DNA of 43,960 nt from Gammaproteobacteria bacterium (GTDB lineage Bacteria; Pseudomonadota; Gammaproteobacteria; GCA-001735895): positions 1 through 43,960 of the forward strand of contig JASJBW010000007.1 of the NCBI GenBank assembly GCA_030066315.1, in the 5' to 3' direction. Both the position numbers and the translations under genes were made by a program. Shown here one piece after another: positions 16,286-25,831 of the stretch; position 1 is the first letter of the stretch, and every line of letters begins with the position of its first letter. The notes beneath the pieces were generated by a model. It saw only the letters and a program-made list of their open reading frames with translations, was not told the origin of the DNA and made no database searches.

Positions 16286-16777
16286 ATGACCTTTAAAACC
16301 GCCGACCTTTGTGATGATCATTTTGATCGCGTAAAAGTGATGCAGCCAGGCTTCATGGATTTTGGCGGTCAGATCATGTTTTCCGGTCAGGTTTCAACCA
16401 TTAAATGTTATGAAGATAATTCTAAAGTCAGGCAACAACTGAGCACAGCCGGAATGGGGCGCGTGCTGGTTGTCGATGCAGGCGGATCAAGACGTTGTGC
16501 AATGCTGGGTGACATACTCGCCGGTATGGCTGTCGATAATGGTTGGTCGGGTATAGTGATGTACGGTTTGATTCGTGATAGCTATGAAATCAGTCAGATG
16601 CCTCTGGGTGTGAAAGCTTTAGGGACCTATCCGCTGAAAAGTAAAAAACAAGATATCGGTGACATTGATGTTGAGATCTCATTTGGCGGTGTTGACATCC
16701 GACCGGGTGATTACCTTTATGCTGACCATGACGGTATTATTATCAGTAAAAACAATCTAATACCCAGTAACACTTAG
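16286..16777 (+). CDS. rraA: RraA family protein (ribonuclease E activity regulator)
   Basis: A 163-residue RraA protein. The block KTADLCDDHFDRVKVMQPGFMDFGG, then LVVDAGGSRRCAMLGDILAGMAVDNGWSGIVMYGLIRDSYEI, is the classic RraA pattern. In E. coli RraA forms a trimeric ring that binds RNase E and inhibits mRNA decay. Related family members are class II aldolases acting on hydroxymethylglutarate or oxaloacetate, and the conserved GD..GGSxR..LGD region is shared, so an oxaloacetate decarboxylase-like activity cannot be excluded. Start ATG at 16286. It ends 34 bases before prpE with no terminator between, so it probably heads the propionate operon, an unusual place for it. Confidence 0.88.
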   Translation: MTFKTADLCDDHFDRVKVMQPGFMDFGGQIMFSGQVSTIKCYEDNSKVRQQLSTAGMGRVLVVDAGGSRRCAMLGDILAGMAVDNGWSGIVMYGLIRDSYEISQMPLGVKALGTYPLKSKKQDIGDIDVEISFGGVDIRPGDYLYADHDGIIISKNNLIPSNT

Positions 16778-16811
16778 AACAATAAATTAAAAGATATGAG
16801 AGGAGTGCAAT

Positions 16812-18704
16812 ATGAGTAGTTACCAACAGATATATCAACAGTCTATAGAGGACCCCGACGGTTTCTGGGCAGCAGCGGCAGATCAACTGCATTGGTATAA
16901 AAAATGGGATCGGGTCATAGACATGCAGGCCAAACCCGTTCCACGCTGGTTCGAAGGTGGCGAAATCAACACTTGTTATAACGCGGTGGATCGGCACGTT
17001 GAATCCGGCTTGGGTGATCAGACGGCCATTATTTATGACTCACCCATAACCAACCAGCAAACCAAGATCAGTTATGCAGAACTTCTGGATCAAGTTTCCA
17101 GATTTGCCGGGGTTCTTCAAAAGCATGGAGCTGGTAAAGGGGATCGAGTCATCATCTATATGCCCATGATACCTGAAGCGGCGATTGCAATGCTGGCTTG
17201 TGCCCGAATAGGTGCCATCCACTCTGTTGTTTTTGGTGGTTTTGCCGCCAATGAACTGGCAACCCGTATTGATGATGCAAAACCTGTCATTATCGTATCC
17301 GCCAGTTGCGGTATCGAACCGGGTCGTGTGGTCAAATACAAACCCTTGCTGGATGAGGCGATAGATGTCGCAACACATAAGGTCAGTCGTTGCATCCTTA
17401 AAGCCCGCCCCCAAGCCGAGGCAGGCCTCATTGACGGTCGAGATTTTGACTGGGATACCGAAATAGACCCTGCTGAACCCGTAGATTGTGTCCCTGTTGC
17501 GTCCACAGATCCTCTGTACATTCTGTATACCTCGGGTACTACCGGTCAACCAAAAGGCGTTATTCGCGACAATGGTGGCCATGCCGTGGCCATGCATTGG
17601 ACCATGAAGAACATTTACAATGTAGACACCGGTGATGTCTATTGGGCCGCTTCTGACGTCGGCTGGGTGGTTGGTCATAGTTATATCGTTTATGCTCCTC
17701 TACTCAAAGGCTGCACCACCATCATGTATGAGGGTAAACCGGTGGGAACACCTGACCCAGGTGCATTTTGGCGCGTTATCAATGAACACCAGGTACGCGT
17801 TTTATTCACCGCCCCTACTGCCTTTCGTGCCATTAAAAAGGAAGACCCAGAAGGTCACTATCTCAAGAATTATGACCTATCCTGCATGGACGCTTTGTTT
17901 CTTGCCGGCGAGCGCTGCGACCCTGATACCTTATTCTGGGCCCGTGATAAATTACAAAAACCGGTTGTTGATCATTGGTGGCAAACTGAAACGGGCTGGG
18001 CAATCGCTTCCAATCCACTCGGAATTGAACCCATGGAAATCAAGCCTGGATCGCCTACGGTTTCAATGCCTGGATATGATGTTCAGGTATTGTCGGAAGA
18101 AGGGGAGCCAATGCCTGCTGGAGAAATGGGTAACATTGTTATTAAACTGCCTATGCCCCCTTCCTGCTTACCCAGCCTGTGGGGTAATGATCAACGTTTC
18201 ATCGATTCCTATTTATCCAAATATGAGGGTTATTACCTGACCGGTGATGCGGGCTACAAGGATGAGGATGGCTATCTTTGGATCATGAGTCGCACAGACG
18301 ACGTCATCAATGTGGCGGGGCACCGCCTTTCTACAGGTGCGATGGAAGAGGTATTGTCAGGACATGAAGATATCGCGGAATGTGCGGTCATTGGCGTCGC
18401 CGATGCCTTGAAAGGTCAGATGCCATTGGGCTTATTAGTTCTGAAAGCGGGGATTGATCGACCAGAAGAAGAGATCGTTAAAGAACTGGTGCAGAGGGTT
18501 CGTGATCAAATCGGTCCGGTGGCGGCCTTCAAGATGGCTAAAATCGTTAAGCGCTTGCCCAAAACCCGTTCCGGAAAAATTCTTCGTGGCACCATGGTCA
18601 GTATTGCTGATGGTAAGGAATGGAAGATGCCGGCAACGATCGATGATCCCGCCATACTCAATGAAATCACCGAAGCCCTGCAGTCGCTCGGCTACGCCAA
18701 ATAA
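16812..18704 (+). CDS. prpE: propionyl-CoA synthetase
   Basis: AMP-forming ligase that converts propionate, CoA and ATP to propionyl-CoA; PrpE enzymes can also accept acrylate. The 630-residue protein has the ACAS N-terminal motif (YQQIYQQSIEDPDGFWAAAA), AMP-binding motif YILYTSGTTGQPKGVIRD, DHWWQTETGWAI, and the C-terminal [13 protein letters not shown] with catalytic lysine K589, the usual site of regulatory acylation (K592 in Salmonella). The sequence around VIRDNGGHAVAM is PrpE-like, not Acs-like. A strong Shine-Dalgarno (GAGAGGAG, ending at 16805) precedes ATG 16812. It is the first enzyme of the methylcitrate block and is followed 15 bases later by prpB. Confidence 0.94.
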   Translation: MSSYQQIYQQSIEDPDGFWAAAADQLHWYKKWDRVIDMQAKPVPRWFEGGEINTCYNAVDRHVESGLGDQTAIIYDSPITNQQTKISYAELLDQVSRFAGVLQKHGAGKGDRVIIYMPMIPEAAIAMLACARIGAIHSVVFGGFAANELATRIDDAKPVIIVSASCGIEPGRVVKYKPLLDEAIDVATHKVSRCILKARPQAEAGLIDGRDFDWDTEIDPAEPVDCVPVASTDPLYILYTSGTTGQPKGVIRDNGGHAVAMHWTMKNIYNVDTGDVYWAASDVGWVVGHSYIVYAPLLKGCTTIMYEGKPVGTPDPGAFWRVINEHQVRVLFTAPTAFRAIKKEDPEGHYLKNYDLSCMDALFLAGERCDPDTLFWARDKLQKPVVDHWWQTETGWAIASNPLGIEPMEIKPGSPTVSMPGYDVQVLSEEGEPMPAGEMGNIVIKLPMPPSCLPSLWGNDQRFIDSYLSKYEGYYLTGDAGYKDEDGYLWIMSRTDDVINVAGHRLSTGAMEEVLSGHEDIAECAVIGVADALKGQMPLGLLVLKAGIDRPEEEIVKELVQRVRDQIGPVAAFKMAKIVKRLPKTRSGKILRGTMVSIADGKEWKMPATIDDPAILNEITEALQSLGYAK

Positions 18705-18719
18705 TTAAAGGGTACGCTT

Positions 18720-19607
18720 ATGAGCCAGACTTCACCTGGGAAAATTTTTCGTCAACTGGTTGCCTCAGAAAATCCGTTACAATGCGTTGGGGCAATCAAT
18801 GCCTATCATGCTCGTCTTGCACAGGCCTCCGGTTTCAAATCACTGTATATCTCCGGAGGTGGAGTCGCTGCGGGTTCTTGTGGTATTCCAGACTTGGGCA
18901 TCACCACTTTAGAAGATGTACTTACCGATTTACGTCGTATCACTGATGTCACTGATCTACCGGTTTTAGTGGATATTGATGTGGGCTGGGGAGGTGCTTT
19001 CAACATTGCCCGGGCCATTCGCTCCATGACCAAGTTTGGAGCAGCCGCTATACATATCGAAGACCAGGTCATGCAGAAACGTTGTGGTCACCGACCTAAT
19101 AAAGCCATTGTTTCTCAACAGGAAATGGTAGACCGCATCAAAGCGGCCGTCGATGCCAAGATAGATCCTGATTTTGTTATCATGGCCCGAACTGATGCTC
19201 TGGCAGTCGAAGGACTTCAATCTGCGATTGATCGCGCCGGTGCCTGTGTAGAAGCGGGTGCAGACATGATATTTCCTGAAGCTATCACCGAACTGGAGAT
19301 GTACCAGCAATTCATTGATGCCGTAAAGGTGCCGGTGCTGGCCAATATAACCGAGTTTGGCTCTACCCCTTTATTTACTACAGAAGAACTCGCAGGTGCT
19401 GGAGTCAGCATTGCACTGTATCCATTATCAGCTTTTCGCGCAGCCAATGCGGCTGCACTGAAGGTTTACCAAACGCTTATCACCGAAGGTAGTCAAAAAA
19501 ATGTAATCGATACCATGCAGACCCGGGCCGATCTTTATGACTACCTTGATTATCACAGTTACGAACAGAAACTCGATGCTCTGTTTGAGGAGGAGAAAGA
19601 ATTATGA
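18720..19607 (+). CDS. prpB: 2-methylisocitrate lyase
   Basis: Final enzyme of the methylcitrate cycle, splitting 2-methylisocitrate into pyruvate and succinate with Mg2+. The 295-residue protein carries the PEP mutase/isocitrate lyase-type signature [14 protein letters not shown] with catalytic C122, the metal-ligand region [11 protein letters not shown] and IHIEDQ, and [12 protein letters not shown]. The length and the R-C-G-H-R form separate it from isocitrate lyase. A purine-rich Shine-Dalgarno-like sequence precedes ATG 18720. Its stop overlaps the prpC start by four bases (ATGA at 19604). Confidence 0.96.
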   Translation: MSQTSPGKIFRQLVASENPLQCVGAINAYHARLAQASGFKSLYISGGGVAAGSCGIPDLGITTLEDVLTDLRRITDVTDLPVLVDIDVGWGGAFNIARAIRSMTKFGAAAIHIEDQVMQKRCGHRPNKAIVSQQEMVDRIKAAVDAKIDPDFVIMARTDALAVEGLQSAIDRAGACVEAGADMIFPEAITELEMYQQFIDAVKVPVLANITEFGSTPLFTTEELAGAGVSIALYPLSAFRAANAAALKVYQTLITEGSQKNVIDTMQTRADLYDYLDYHSYEQKLDALFEEEKEL

Positions 19608-20758
19608 ATGCAACTGCCAATCAGATATTACCTAAAGCTAAAAAATCAGTAGCGCTGTCCGGCACTGCCGCTGGCAATACCGCAATCTGTACGGTAGGCC
19701 GAACGGGCAATGATCTGCACTATCGAGGCTACGATATTCTGGATTTTGCAGAAAAAGCGGAATTTGAAGAAATTGCCTATTTATTGATTCATGGGCATTT
19801 ACCCACCATGGCAGAATTAAATGCCTATAAAACCAAGCTTAAATCATTACGCAGTTTACCTCAGGCTGTAAAAAAAGCACTTGAAGCGATTCCAGCAACA
19901 GCCCATCCCATGGATGTCATGCGCACAGCATGTTCCGTGATGGGAACCTGCGTTCCCGAGAAGGATGATCATCCTGCTGCTGAAGCTCGGGATATCATTG
20001 ATCGCCTGATGGCCAATTTCGGCTCTGCCTTACTCTACTGGTACCACTTTGCTGTGAACGGCAAACGTATCGAGGTGGACACCGATGATGATTCCATTGG
20101 GGGTCATTTCCTGCACCTATTGCATGGCGAAAAACCTTCCGATTCCTGGGTAAGAGCCATGCATACCTCATTAATTCTATATGCTGAACATGAGTTCAAT
20201 GCCTCTACATTTACAGCCCGTGTCATCGCGGGTACTAACTCAGACATGTACTCCGCCATTACCGGTGCCATAGGAGCCTTAAGAGGTCCTAAACATGGAG
20301 GGGCCAACGAAGAGGCTTTCCGAATTCAAAGTCGTTACAATTCAGCTGATGAGGCTGAACAGAACATTCGCGAAAGGGTTGCTCGGAAAGAAATTGTCAT
20401 AGGTTTTGGTCATCCAGTGTATACCGTGGGTGATCCACGTAATGAAGTGATCAAGCGCGTCGCTAAAGAATTATCTGATGAAGCCGGAAATACTAAAATG
20501 TTCGATATTGCTGAACGTCTTGAATCCGTAATGTGGGCAATAAAAAAGATGTTCCCTAACCTTGACTGGTTTTCAGCCGTATCCTACAACCAGATGGGAG
20601 TCCCCACAGATATGTTTACTCCATTATTCGTGATTGCAAGGGTAACCGGTTGGGGTGCTCACGTTATTGAACAGCGTGAGGATGGCAAGATCATACGTCC
20701 TTCAGCCAATTATATTGGTCCCGAGAATCGGGAGTTTATTCCTATTGAAAACCGTTAA
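19604..20758 (+). CDS. prpC: 2-methylcitrate synthase
   Basis: Condenses propionyl-CoA with oxaloacetate to 2-methylcitrate. The 384-residue protein belongs to the short citrate synthase class, with [15 protein letters not shown], the conserved histidine motif [14 protein letters not shown], and [19 protein letters not shown] carrying the second active-site histidine. The C-terminal [29 protein letters not shown] is standard for PrpC. Start ATG at 19604 follows AGGAGGAG (19588-19595). It is translationally coupled to prpB. A citrate synthase is the alternative, but operon position settles it. Confidence 0.95.
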   Translation: MNATANQILPKAKKSVALSGTAAGNTAICTVGRTGNDLHYRGYDILDFAEKAEFEEIAYLLIHGHLPTMAELNAYKTKLKSLRSLPQAVKKALEAIPATAHPMDVMRTACSVMGTCVPEKDDHPAAEARDIIDRLMANFGSALLYWYHFAVNGKRIEVDTDDDSIGGHFLHLLHGEKPSDSWVRAMHTSLILYAEHEFNASTFTARVIAGTNSDMYSAITGAIGALRGPKHGGANEEAFRIQSRYNSADEAEQNIRERVARKEIVIGFGHPVYTVGDPRNEVIKRVAKELSDEAGNTKMFDIAERLESVMWAIKKMFPNLDWFSAVSYNQMGVPTDMFTPLFVIARVTGWGAHVIEQREDGKIIRPSANYIGPENREFIPIENR

Positions 20759-20828
20759 TCCTGGTTAACTATGACAAGTGATATCAAAGAAGCCATAGCA
20801 TCCAAAACCATCGATAGAGGATTCTCCT

Positions 20829-21818
20829 ATGAACTCATTTAGTGCCTTTTATGCCACCGAGTCTGAGCAAGGCCCACTTATACAACAAACCACATTAACT
20901 CAAGACGATTTAATGCCGGGTAATGTGACCGTCCAAGTGAAATACTCAACCATCAATTATAAAGATGCCCTGGCGCTTACGGGCTCCGCCCCCATTTTAA
21001 GAAAACTGCCGATCATACCCGGTATTGATTTTGCCGGTGAGGTGATCGAGTCTTCTGACGAGCGTTTCTCAATCGGTGACGAAGTACTACTCAATGGTTT
21101 TGGTGTGGGAGAAACCCACAGTGGTGGTTATGCCCAGATGGCACGGGTTAATGCTGACTGGTTGGTCAGGCTACCTAATAATATCGATTGTCGCCAGGCC
21201 ATGGCTATCGGTACGGCAGGTTATACCGCCATGCTCTGTATTCTGGCATTGGAAGATCACGGTGTTAACCCTGATGACGGCCCTGTATTGGTAACGGGAG
21301 CATCTGGAGGTGTGGGCAGCGTAGCCGTATCGGTCTTGAGTAAATTGGGCTATTCAGTCAGTGCCTCAACCGGAAAACTAACGGAAAGTGATTATCTTAA
21401 ATCTCTGGGCGCCATTGAAGTGGTTGACAGGAATGACTTTGCACAAAAACCACGTCCCCTTGGAAAAGAACTTTGGGCTGCAGCCGTTGATGTTGCGGGT
21501 GGGCAAACCCTCGCCAATGTACTCAGTCAAACTCGTCGTGCAGGGGCCGTTGCTGCTTGTGGTTTGGCGGAATCGATGGATCTTCCCACCTCTGTGGCTC
21601 CATTTATACTGCGTGGCATTACCCTCTACGGTATAGATTCCGTGATGTGTCCAATGGAAAGAAGAATACAGGCCTGGAGTCGCCTCAGTCAGGATCTTGA
21701 TCTTGAAAGACTTGAATCAATGACCTCAGAGATACCTTTTGATGATTTACCGGCAGCCACACAGGATTTATTGGCAGGGAAATTAAAAGGCAGAACTGTC
21801 GTTAAACTTCCAGATTAA
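20829..21818 (+). CDS. acuI: acryloyl-CoA reductase (NADPH), AcuI/YhdH family
   Basis: A 329-residue medium-chain reductase of the YhdH/AcuI subgroup, which reduces acryloyl-CoA to propionyl-CoA with NADPH. Features seen: VKYSTINYKDALALTG near the N-terminus, IIPGIDFAGEVIES, the nucleotide-binding GASGGVGSVAVSVLSKLGY, and the family-specific FILRGITLYGIDSVMCP. There are no structural zinc cysteines, as expected. RBS GAGGA lies just upstream of ATG 20829. It sits 70 bases after prpC and 41 bases before acnD, inside the methylcitrate operon. There it would detoxify or feed acryloyl-CoA into the cycle. Confidence 0.9.
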   Translation: MNSFSAFYATESEQGPLIQQTTLTQDDLMPGNVTVQVKYSTINYKDALALTGSAPILRKLPIIPGIDFAGEVIESSDERFSIGDEVLLNGFGVGETHSGGYAQMARVNADWLVRLPNNIDCRQAMAIGTAGYTAMLCILALEDHGVNPDDGPVLVTGASGGVGSVAVSVLSKLGYSVSASTGKLTESDYLKSLGAIEVVDRNDFAQKPRPLGKELWAAAVDVAGGQTLANVLSQTRRAGAVAACGLAESMDLPTSVAPFILRGITLYGIDSVMCPMERRIQAWSRLSQDLDLERLESMTSEIPFDDLPAATQDLLAGKLKGRTVVKLPD

Positions 21819-21859
21819 GTTAATCCCAGTGATCCCGTAAATGAAATCCATGTGAAAGT

Positions 21860-24469
21860 ATGAATAACCATTATCGCAAACCTTTACCCGACACAGCATT
21901 GGATTATTACGATGCCCGTTCCGCGGTGGAATCGATCCAGCCCGGTGCCTACGATACATTACCCTACACCTCACGAGTTCTGGCGGAACAATTAGTACGT
22001 CGCTGTGAACCTGCAGTATTCACTGAATCATTAAAACAAATCATCGGTCGTAAACGTGACCAGGATTTTCCCTGGTACCCGGCACGAGTCGTATGCCACG
22101 ACATTCTGGGACAAACGGCTCTGGTCGACCTGGCAGGGTTACGTGATGCCATCGCTGATCAGGGCGGTGATCCATCCAAGGTTAATCCGGTAGTACCCAC
22201 CCAGTTGATTGTGGATCATTCCCTGTCTGTCGAATGCGGAGGTTTTGATCCGGATGCTTTTGAAAAAAACCGGGCCATCGAAGACCGTCGCAACGAAGAC
22301 CGTTTCCATTTCATCGAATGGACTAAAACTGCATTCGATAATGTGGATGTGATACCTGCTGGAAACGGTATCATGCACCAGATCAACCTGGAGAAAATGT
22401 CTCCGGTCATCCAGTCTCGAGACGGAATTGCCTTCCCTGATACCTGTGTAGGCACGGACAGTCATACGCCCCATATTGACTGTCTGGGCGTCATTGCCAT
22501 TGGTGTAGGTGGTCTGGAAGCCGAAACGGTCATGCTGGGCCGCCCCACCATGATGCGTTTACCAGAGATAGTCGGTGTAAAATTGACCGGAAAACGCCAA
22601 CCTGACATCACCGCTACTGATATTGTACTGGCCCTGACCGAGTTCCTGCGTAGCGAAAAAGTGGTTTCCGCCTATCTGGAATTTTTTGGAGAAGGTGCTG
22701 CCGATTTAACGATTGGAGACCGGGCCACCATCTCCAATATGACACCTGAGTTTGGTGCTTCGGCGGGTATGTTTTACATTGATCAACAAACCATCGATTA
22801 CCTGAAGTTGACTGGCCGCGATGCACAGCAAGTGGCACTGGTAGAACACTATGCGAAGACGACCGGCCTGTGGGCTGAACACCTGGAAAATGCTCAATAC
22901 GAGCGCATGCTGGAGTTTGACCTGTCGGTTGTGGAGCGCAATATGGCGGGCCCCTCTAATCCACACCGTCGCCTACCCACCTCTGCCCTGTCAGAACGTG
23001 GTATTGCTACCGACCTTAACCAGGTGTTAGCCGAAGAGGCAGAAGGTAAGATGCCGGATGGCGCTGTAATCATAGCTGCCATTACCAGCTGTACCAATAC
23101 CAGCAACCCTCGTAACGTGGTCGCTGCTGGCCTGGTTGCCCGTAAAGCAAACGAACTGGGCCTGGTCCGTAAGCCTTGGGTCAAGTCCTCGTTTGCACCG
23201 GGTTCCAAAGTCGCCAGGCTCTACCTGGAAGAAGCCGGCCTGTTACCGGAACTTGAAAAATTGGGCTTTGGCATCGTTGCCTATGCCTGTACCACCTGTA
23301 ACGGTATGAGTGGCGCGCTAGATCCTAAAATTCAGCAAGAAGTTATTGATCGTGACCTTTACGCTACCGCAGTACTCTCTGGCAATCGAAATTTTGACGG
23401 TCGTATTCATCCCTATGCCAAACAGGCCTTCCTGGCTTCTCCCCCGCTGGTCGTCGCCTATGCCATTGCCGGAACGATACGTTTCGACATCGAGAAGGAT
23501 GCCTTGGGTACCGATGCCAATGGTAAACCGATCACGCTGAAGGACATTTGGCCCCACGATGAAGAAATTGATGCCATCGTTAATCAATACGTCAAACCTG
23601 AACAGTTTCGTAGAGTATACGATCCTATGTTTGACCTTGGCACCATTGAAAAAGCGGATAGTCCACTCTACGCATGGAGACCCCAAAGTACCTACATTCG
23701 ACGTCCACCCTATTGGGAAGGTGCGCTGGCTGGAGAACGCAGCATGAAGGGCATGCGTCCCTTGGCAGTGCTCGGCGACAATATTACAACAGACCACTTA
23801 TCGCCCTCAAACGCGATCCTGGCCAGCAGCGCAGCCGGCGAATATCTGGCCAGTATGGGATTACCCGAGGAAGACTTTAATTCCTACGCAACGCATCGTG
23901 GCGATCACTTGACTGCTCAGCGTGCAACTTTTGCCAATCCCAAGCTATTGAATGAAATGTGCAGAAATGGAAACGGTGAAATCAAACAGGGTTCTTTGGC
24001 CCGGATCGAGCCGGACGGTAAGCGTACGCGCATGTGGGAAGCTATTGAGACCTATATGCAACGCAAGCAACCACTTTGTATCATTGCGGGCGCGGATTAC
24101 GGTCAGGGTTCATCCAGAGACTGGGCGGCCAAAGGTGTCCGTCTAGCCGGCGTCGAGGCCATCGTGGCCGAGGGCTTCGAACGTATTCACCGAACCAACC
24201 TGGTAGGAATGGGCGTACTGCCCCTGCAATTCAAAAATGGTGAGACACGCAATACCTATCATATTGACGGTACCGAAACTTTCGATGTCATGGGTGAACC
24301 GACGCCTCGGGCTGAATTAATCGTCGTCATGCATCGAAGTGATGGCACCATAGTCGAAATTCCGGTGACTTGCCGACTGGATACCGCAGAAGAAGTGTCT
24401 GTCTACCAGGCCGGCGGGGTCCTGCAACGATTTGCCCAGGATTTTCTTGAATCATCGGCTGCTGCCTAG
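21860..24469 (+). CDS. acnD: Fe/S-dependent 2-methylcitrate dehydratase AcnD
   Basis: Aconitase-family enzyme that dehydrates 2-methylcitrate to trans-2-methylaconitate, replacing PrpD in bacteria that also have PrpF. The 869-residue protein has the [4Fe-4S] ligands in ITSCTNTSNPRN and ACTTCNGMSG, the N-terminal VDHSLSV region, the substrate motif GADYGQGSSRDWAAKG, and LGDNITTDHLSPSNAI. Length matches AcnD (about 865). Start ATG at 21860 has only a weak upstream AAAG. The immediately following prpF confirms the AcnD rather than AcnA identity, since the two are functionally inseparable. Confidence 0.94.
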   Translation: MNNHYRKPLPDTALDYYDARSAVESIQPGAYDTLPYTSRVLAEQLVRRCEPAVFTESLKQIIGRKRDQDFPWYPARVVCHDILGQTALVDLAGLRDAIADQGGDPSKVNPVVPTQLIVDHSLSVECGGFDPDAFEKNRAIEDRRNEDRFHFIEWTKTAFDNVDVIPAGNGIMHQINLEKMSPVIQSRDGIAFPDTCVGTDSHTPHIDCLGVIAIGVGGLEAETVMLGRPTMMRLPEIVGVKLTGKRQPDITATDIVLALTEFLRSEKVVSAYLEFFGEGAADLTIGDRATISNMTPEFGASAGMFYIDQQTIDYLKLTGRDAQQVALVEHYAKTTGLWAEHLENAQYERMLEFDLSVVERNMAGPSNPHRRLPTSALSERGIATDLNQVLAEEAEGKMPDGAVIIAAITSCTNTSNPRNVVAAGLVARKANELGLVRKPWVKSSFAPGSKVARLYLEEAGLLPELEKLGFGIVAYACTTCNGMSGALDPKIQQEVIDRDLYATAVLSGNRNFDGRIHPYAKQAFLASPPLVVAYAIAGTIRFDIEKDALGTDANGKPITLKDIWPHDEEIDAIVNQYVKPEQFRRVYDPMFDLGTIEKADSPLYAWRPQSTYIRRPPYWEGALAGERSMKGMRPLAVLGDNITTDHLSPSNAILASSAAGEYLASMGLPEEDFNSYATHRGDHLTAQRATFANPKLLNEMCRNGNGEIKQGSLARIEPDGKRTRMWEAIETYMQRKQPLCIIAGADYGQGSSRDWAAKGVRLAGVEAIVAEGFERIHRTNLVGMGVLPLQFKNGETRNTYHIDGTETFDVMGEPTPRAELIVVMHRSDGTIVEIPVTCRLDTAEEVSVYQAGGVLQRFAQDFLESSAAA

Positions 24470-24480
24470 GGAGGCTCCGC

Positions 24481-25659
24481 TTGGCATACGCACCACAAAT
24501 CAAGATCCCTGCTACCTATATGCGCGGTGGTACTAGCAAAGGCGTTTTCTTTAACCTGGCTGACCTACCCGAGAGTGCACAAGTAGCGGGGGAGACAAGA
24601 GACAAACTGCTGCTGCGCGTCATCGGCAGTCCAGATCCTTACGGTAAACAGACCGATGGTATGGGTGGCGCAACCTCAAGCACCAGTAAAACGGTCATTC
24701 TTAGCAAGAGTGACCAACCGGATCATGATGTCGATTATTTGTTTGGACAGGTTTCTATCGATAAACCTGTTGTAGATTGGAGTGGGAATTGCGGCAACCT
24801 GACTGCAGCCGTGGGTTCCTTTGCTATTGCCAGTGGCTTGGTCAGTGCAGAACGTATCCCCGATAACGGTAAAGCCGTGGTGAGAATTTGGCAAAAAAAT
24901 ATACAAAAAACCATCATCGCCCACGTGCCCATCACCAATGGTGAAGTTCAGGAAACTGGAGAGTTTGAACTGGATGGTGTCACTTTTCCAGCAGCGGAGA
25001 TACAAATAGATTTTATCAACCCAGTGGACGCTTCAGAAGCCATGTTTCCAACCGGTAACACGGTAGATAACCTGGAAGTACCCGGTATTGGTAACTTTAA
25101 GGCGACGATGATCAATGCCGGTATTCCTACCATTTTTCTCAATGCAGAAGAGATTGGTTATCAAGGCAACGAACTTCAGCAGGCGATTAACGAAGATGAC
25201 GAGGCATTGAGAATGTTTGAAACCATTCGTGCCTATGGCGCATTACAGATGGGCCTGATCGAACAGGTGGAAGAAGCTGCTGCACGTCAACATACACCAA
25301 AAGTAGCATTTGTCTCAGAAGCAAAATCTTATCGTGCATCCAGTGGCAAGAACATTAATAGCTCAGACATCGATTTGAATGTTCGCGCACTATCCATGGG
25401 TAAATTGCACCATGCCATGATGGGTACAGCTGCCGTCGCCATCGGTACCGCCGCAGCCATACCCGGCACTTTGGTCAATCTGGCTTCCGGTGGCGGTCAT
25501 CGTGAATCGGTAACCTTCGGCCACCCTTCAGGAACCTTAAAAGTAGGCGCAGAAGCGAGTAACATTGAGGGTAACTGGACGGTCAACAAGGTAGTCATGA
25601 GCCGTAGCGCTCGTGTACTCATGGAAGGCTGGGTACGTATACCTCGAGACATCTTCTAA
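24481..25659 (+). CDS. prpF: 2-methylaconitate cis-trans isomerase PrpF
   Basis: Isomerises the AcnD product to cis-2-methylaconitate, which an aconitase then hydrates to 2-methylisocitrate for PrpB. The 392-residue protein belongs to the PrpF superfamily (diaminopimelate-epimerase fold): N-terminal IPATYMRGGTSKGVFF, DGMGGATSSTSKTVIL, DWSGNCGNLTAAVG with the conserved cysteine, and C-terminal LASGGGHRESVTFGHPSGTL. The start is TTG at 24481, six bases after a strong AGGGAGG (24468-24474) that overlaps the acnD stop; no ATG gives the conserved N-terminus. It is the last gene of the apparent prp operon. Confidence 0.95.
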   Translation: MAYAPQIKIPATYMRGGTSKGVFFNLADLPESAQVAGETRDKLLLRVIGSPDPYGKQTDGMGGATSSTSKTVILSKSDQPDHDVDYLFGQVSIDKPVVDWSGNCGNLTAAVGSFAIASGLVSAERIPDNGKAVVRIWQKNIQKTIIAHVPITNGEVQETGEFELDGVTFPAAEIQIDFINPVDASEAMFPTGNTVDNLEVPGIGNFKATMINAGIPTIFLNAEEIGYQGNELQQAINEDDEALRMFETIRAYGALQMGLIEQVEEAAARQHTPKVAFVSEAKSYRASSGKNINSSDIDLNVRALSMGKLHHAMMGTAAVAIGTAAAIPGTLVNLASGGGHRESVTFGHPSGTLKVGAEASNIEGNWTVNKVVMSRSARVLMEGWVRIPRDIF

Positions 25660-25831
25660 AAACATCCCTGCGCTTTGCCAGGATCCCAGATTACCCACAA
25701 TCCTGGGGTACTGTACTGCATGACTATATAGAACGGGAAATCGGCGACGTTCGAGATTAATCCCGATGCGCAATCATAGCCGTTTTCCGGGGTCGTGAAT
25801 TCGTCCCATAACCTACCATGAATAAGGTGCT

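Noticed and set aside
20771-20842. 23-codon frame between prpC and acuI overlapping the acuI start
   Set aside because: No Shine-Dalgarno and no similarity; likely chance. It was considered as a prpD remnant, but nothing supports that.
25678-25706. Inverted repeat CCAGGAT/ATCCTGG after prpF
   Set aside because: The 15-base loop and lack of a T-tract make it a poor terminator; the end of the prp transcript remains unassigned.
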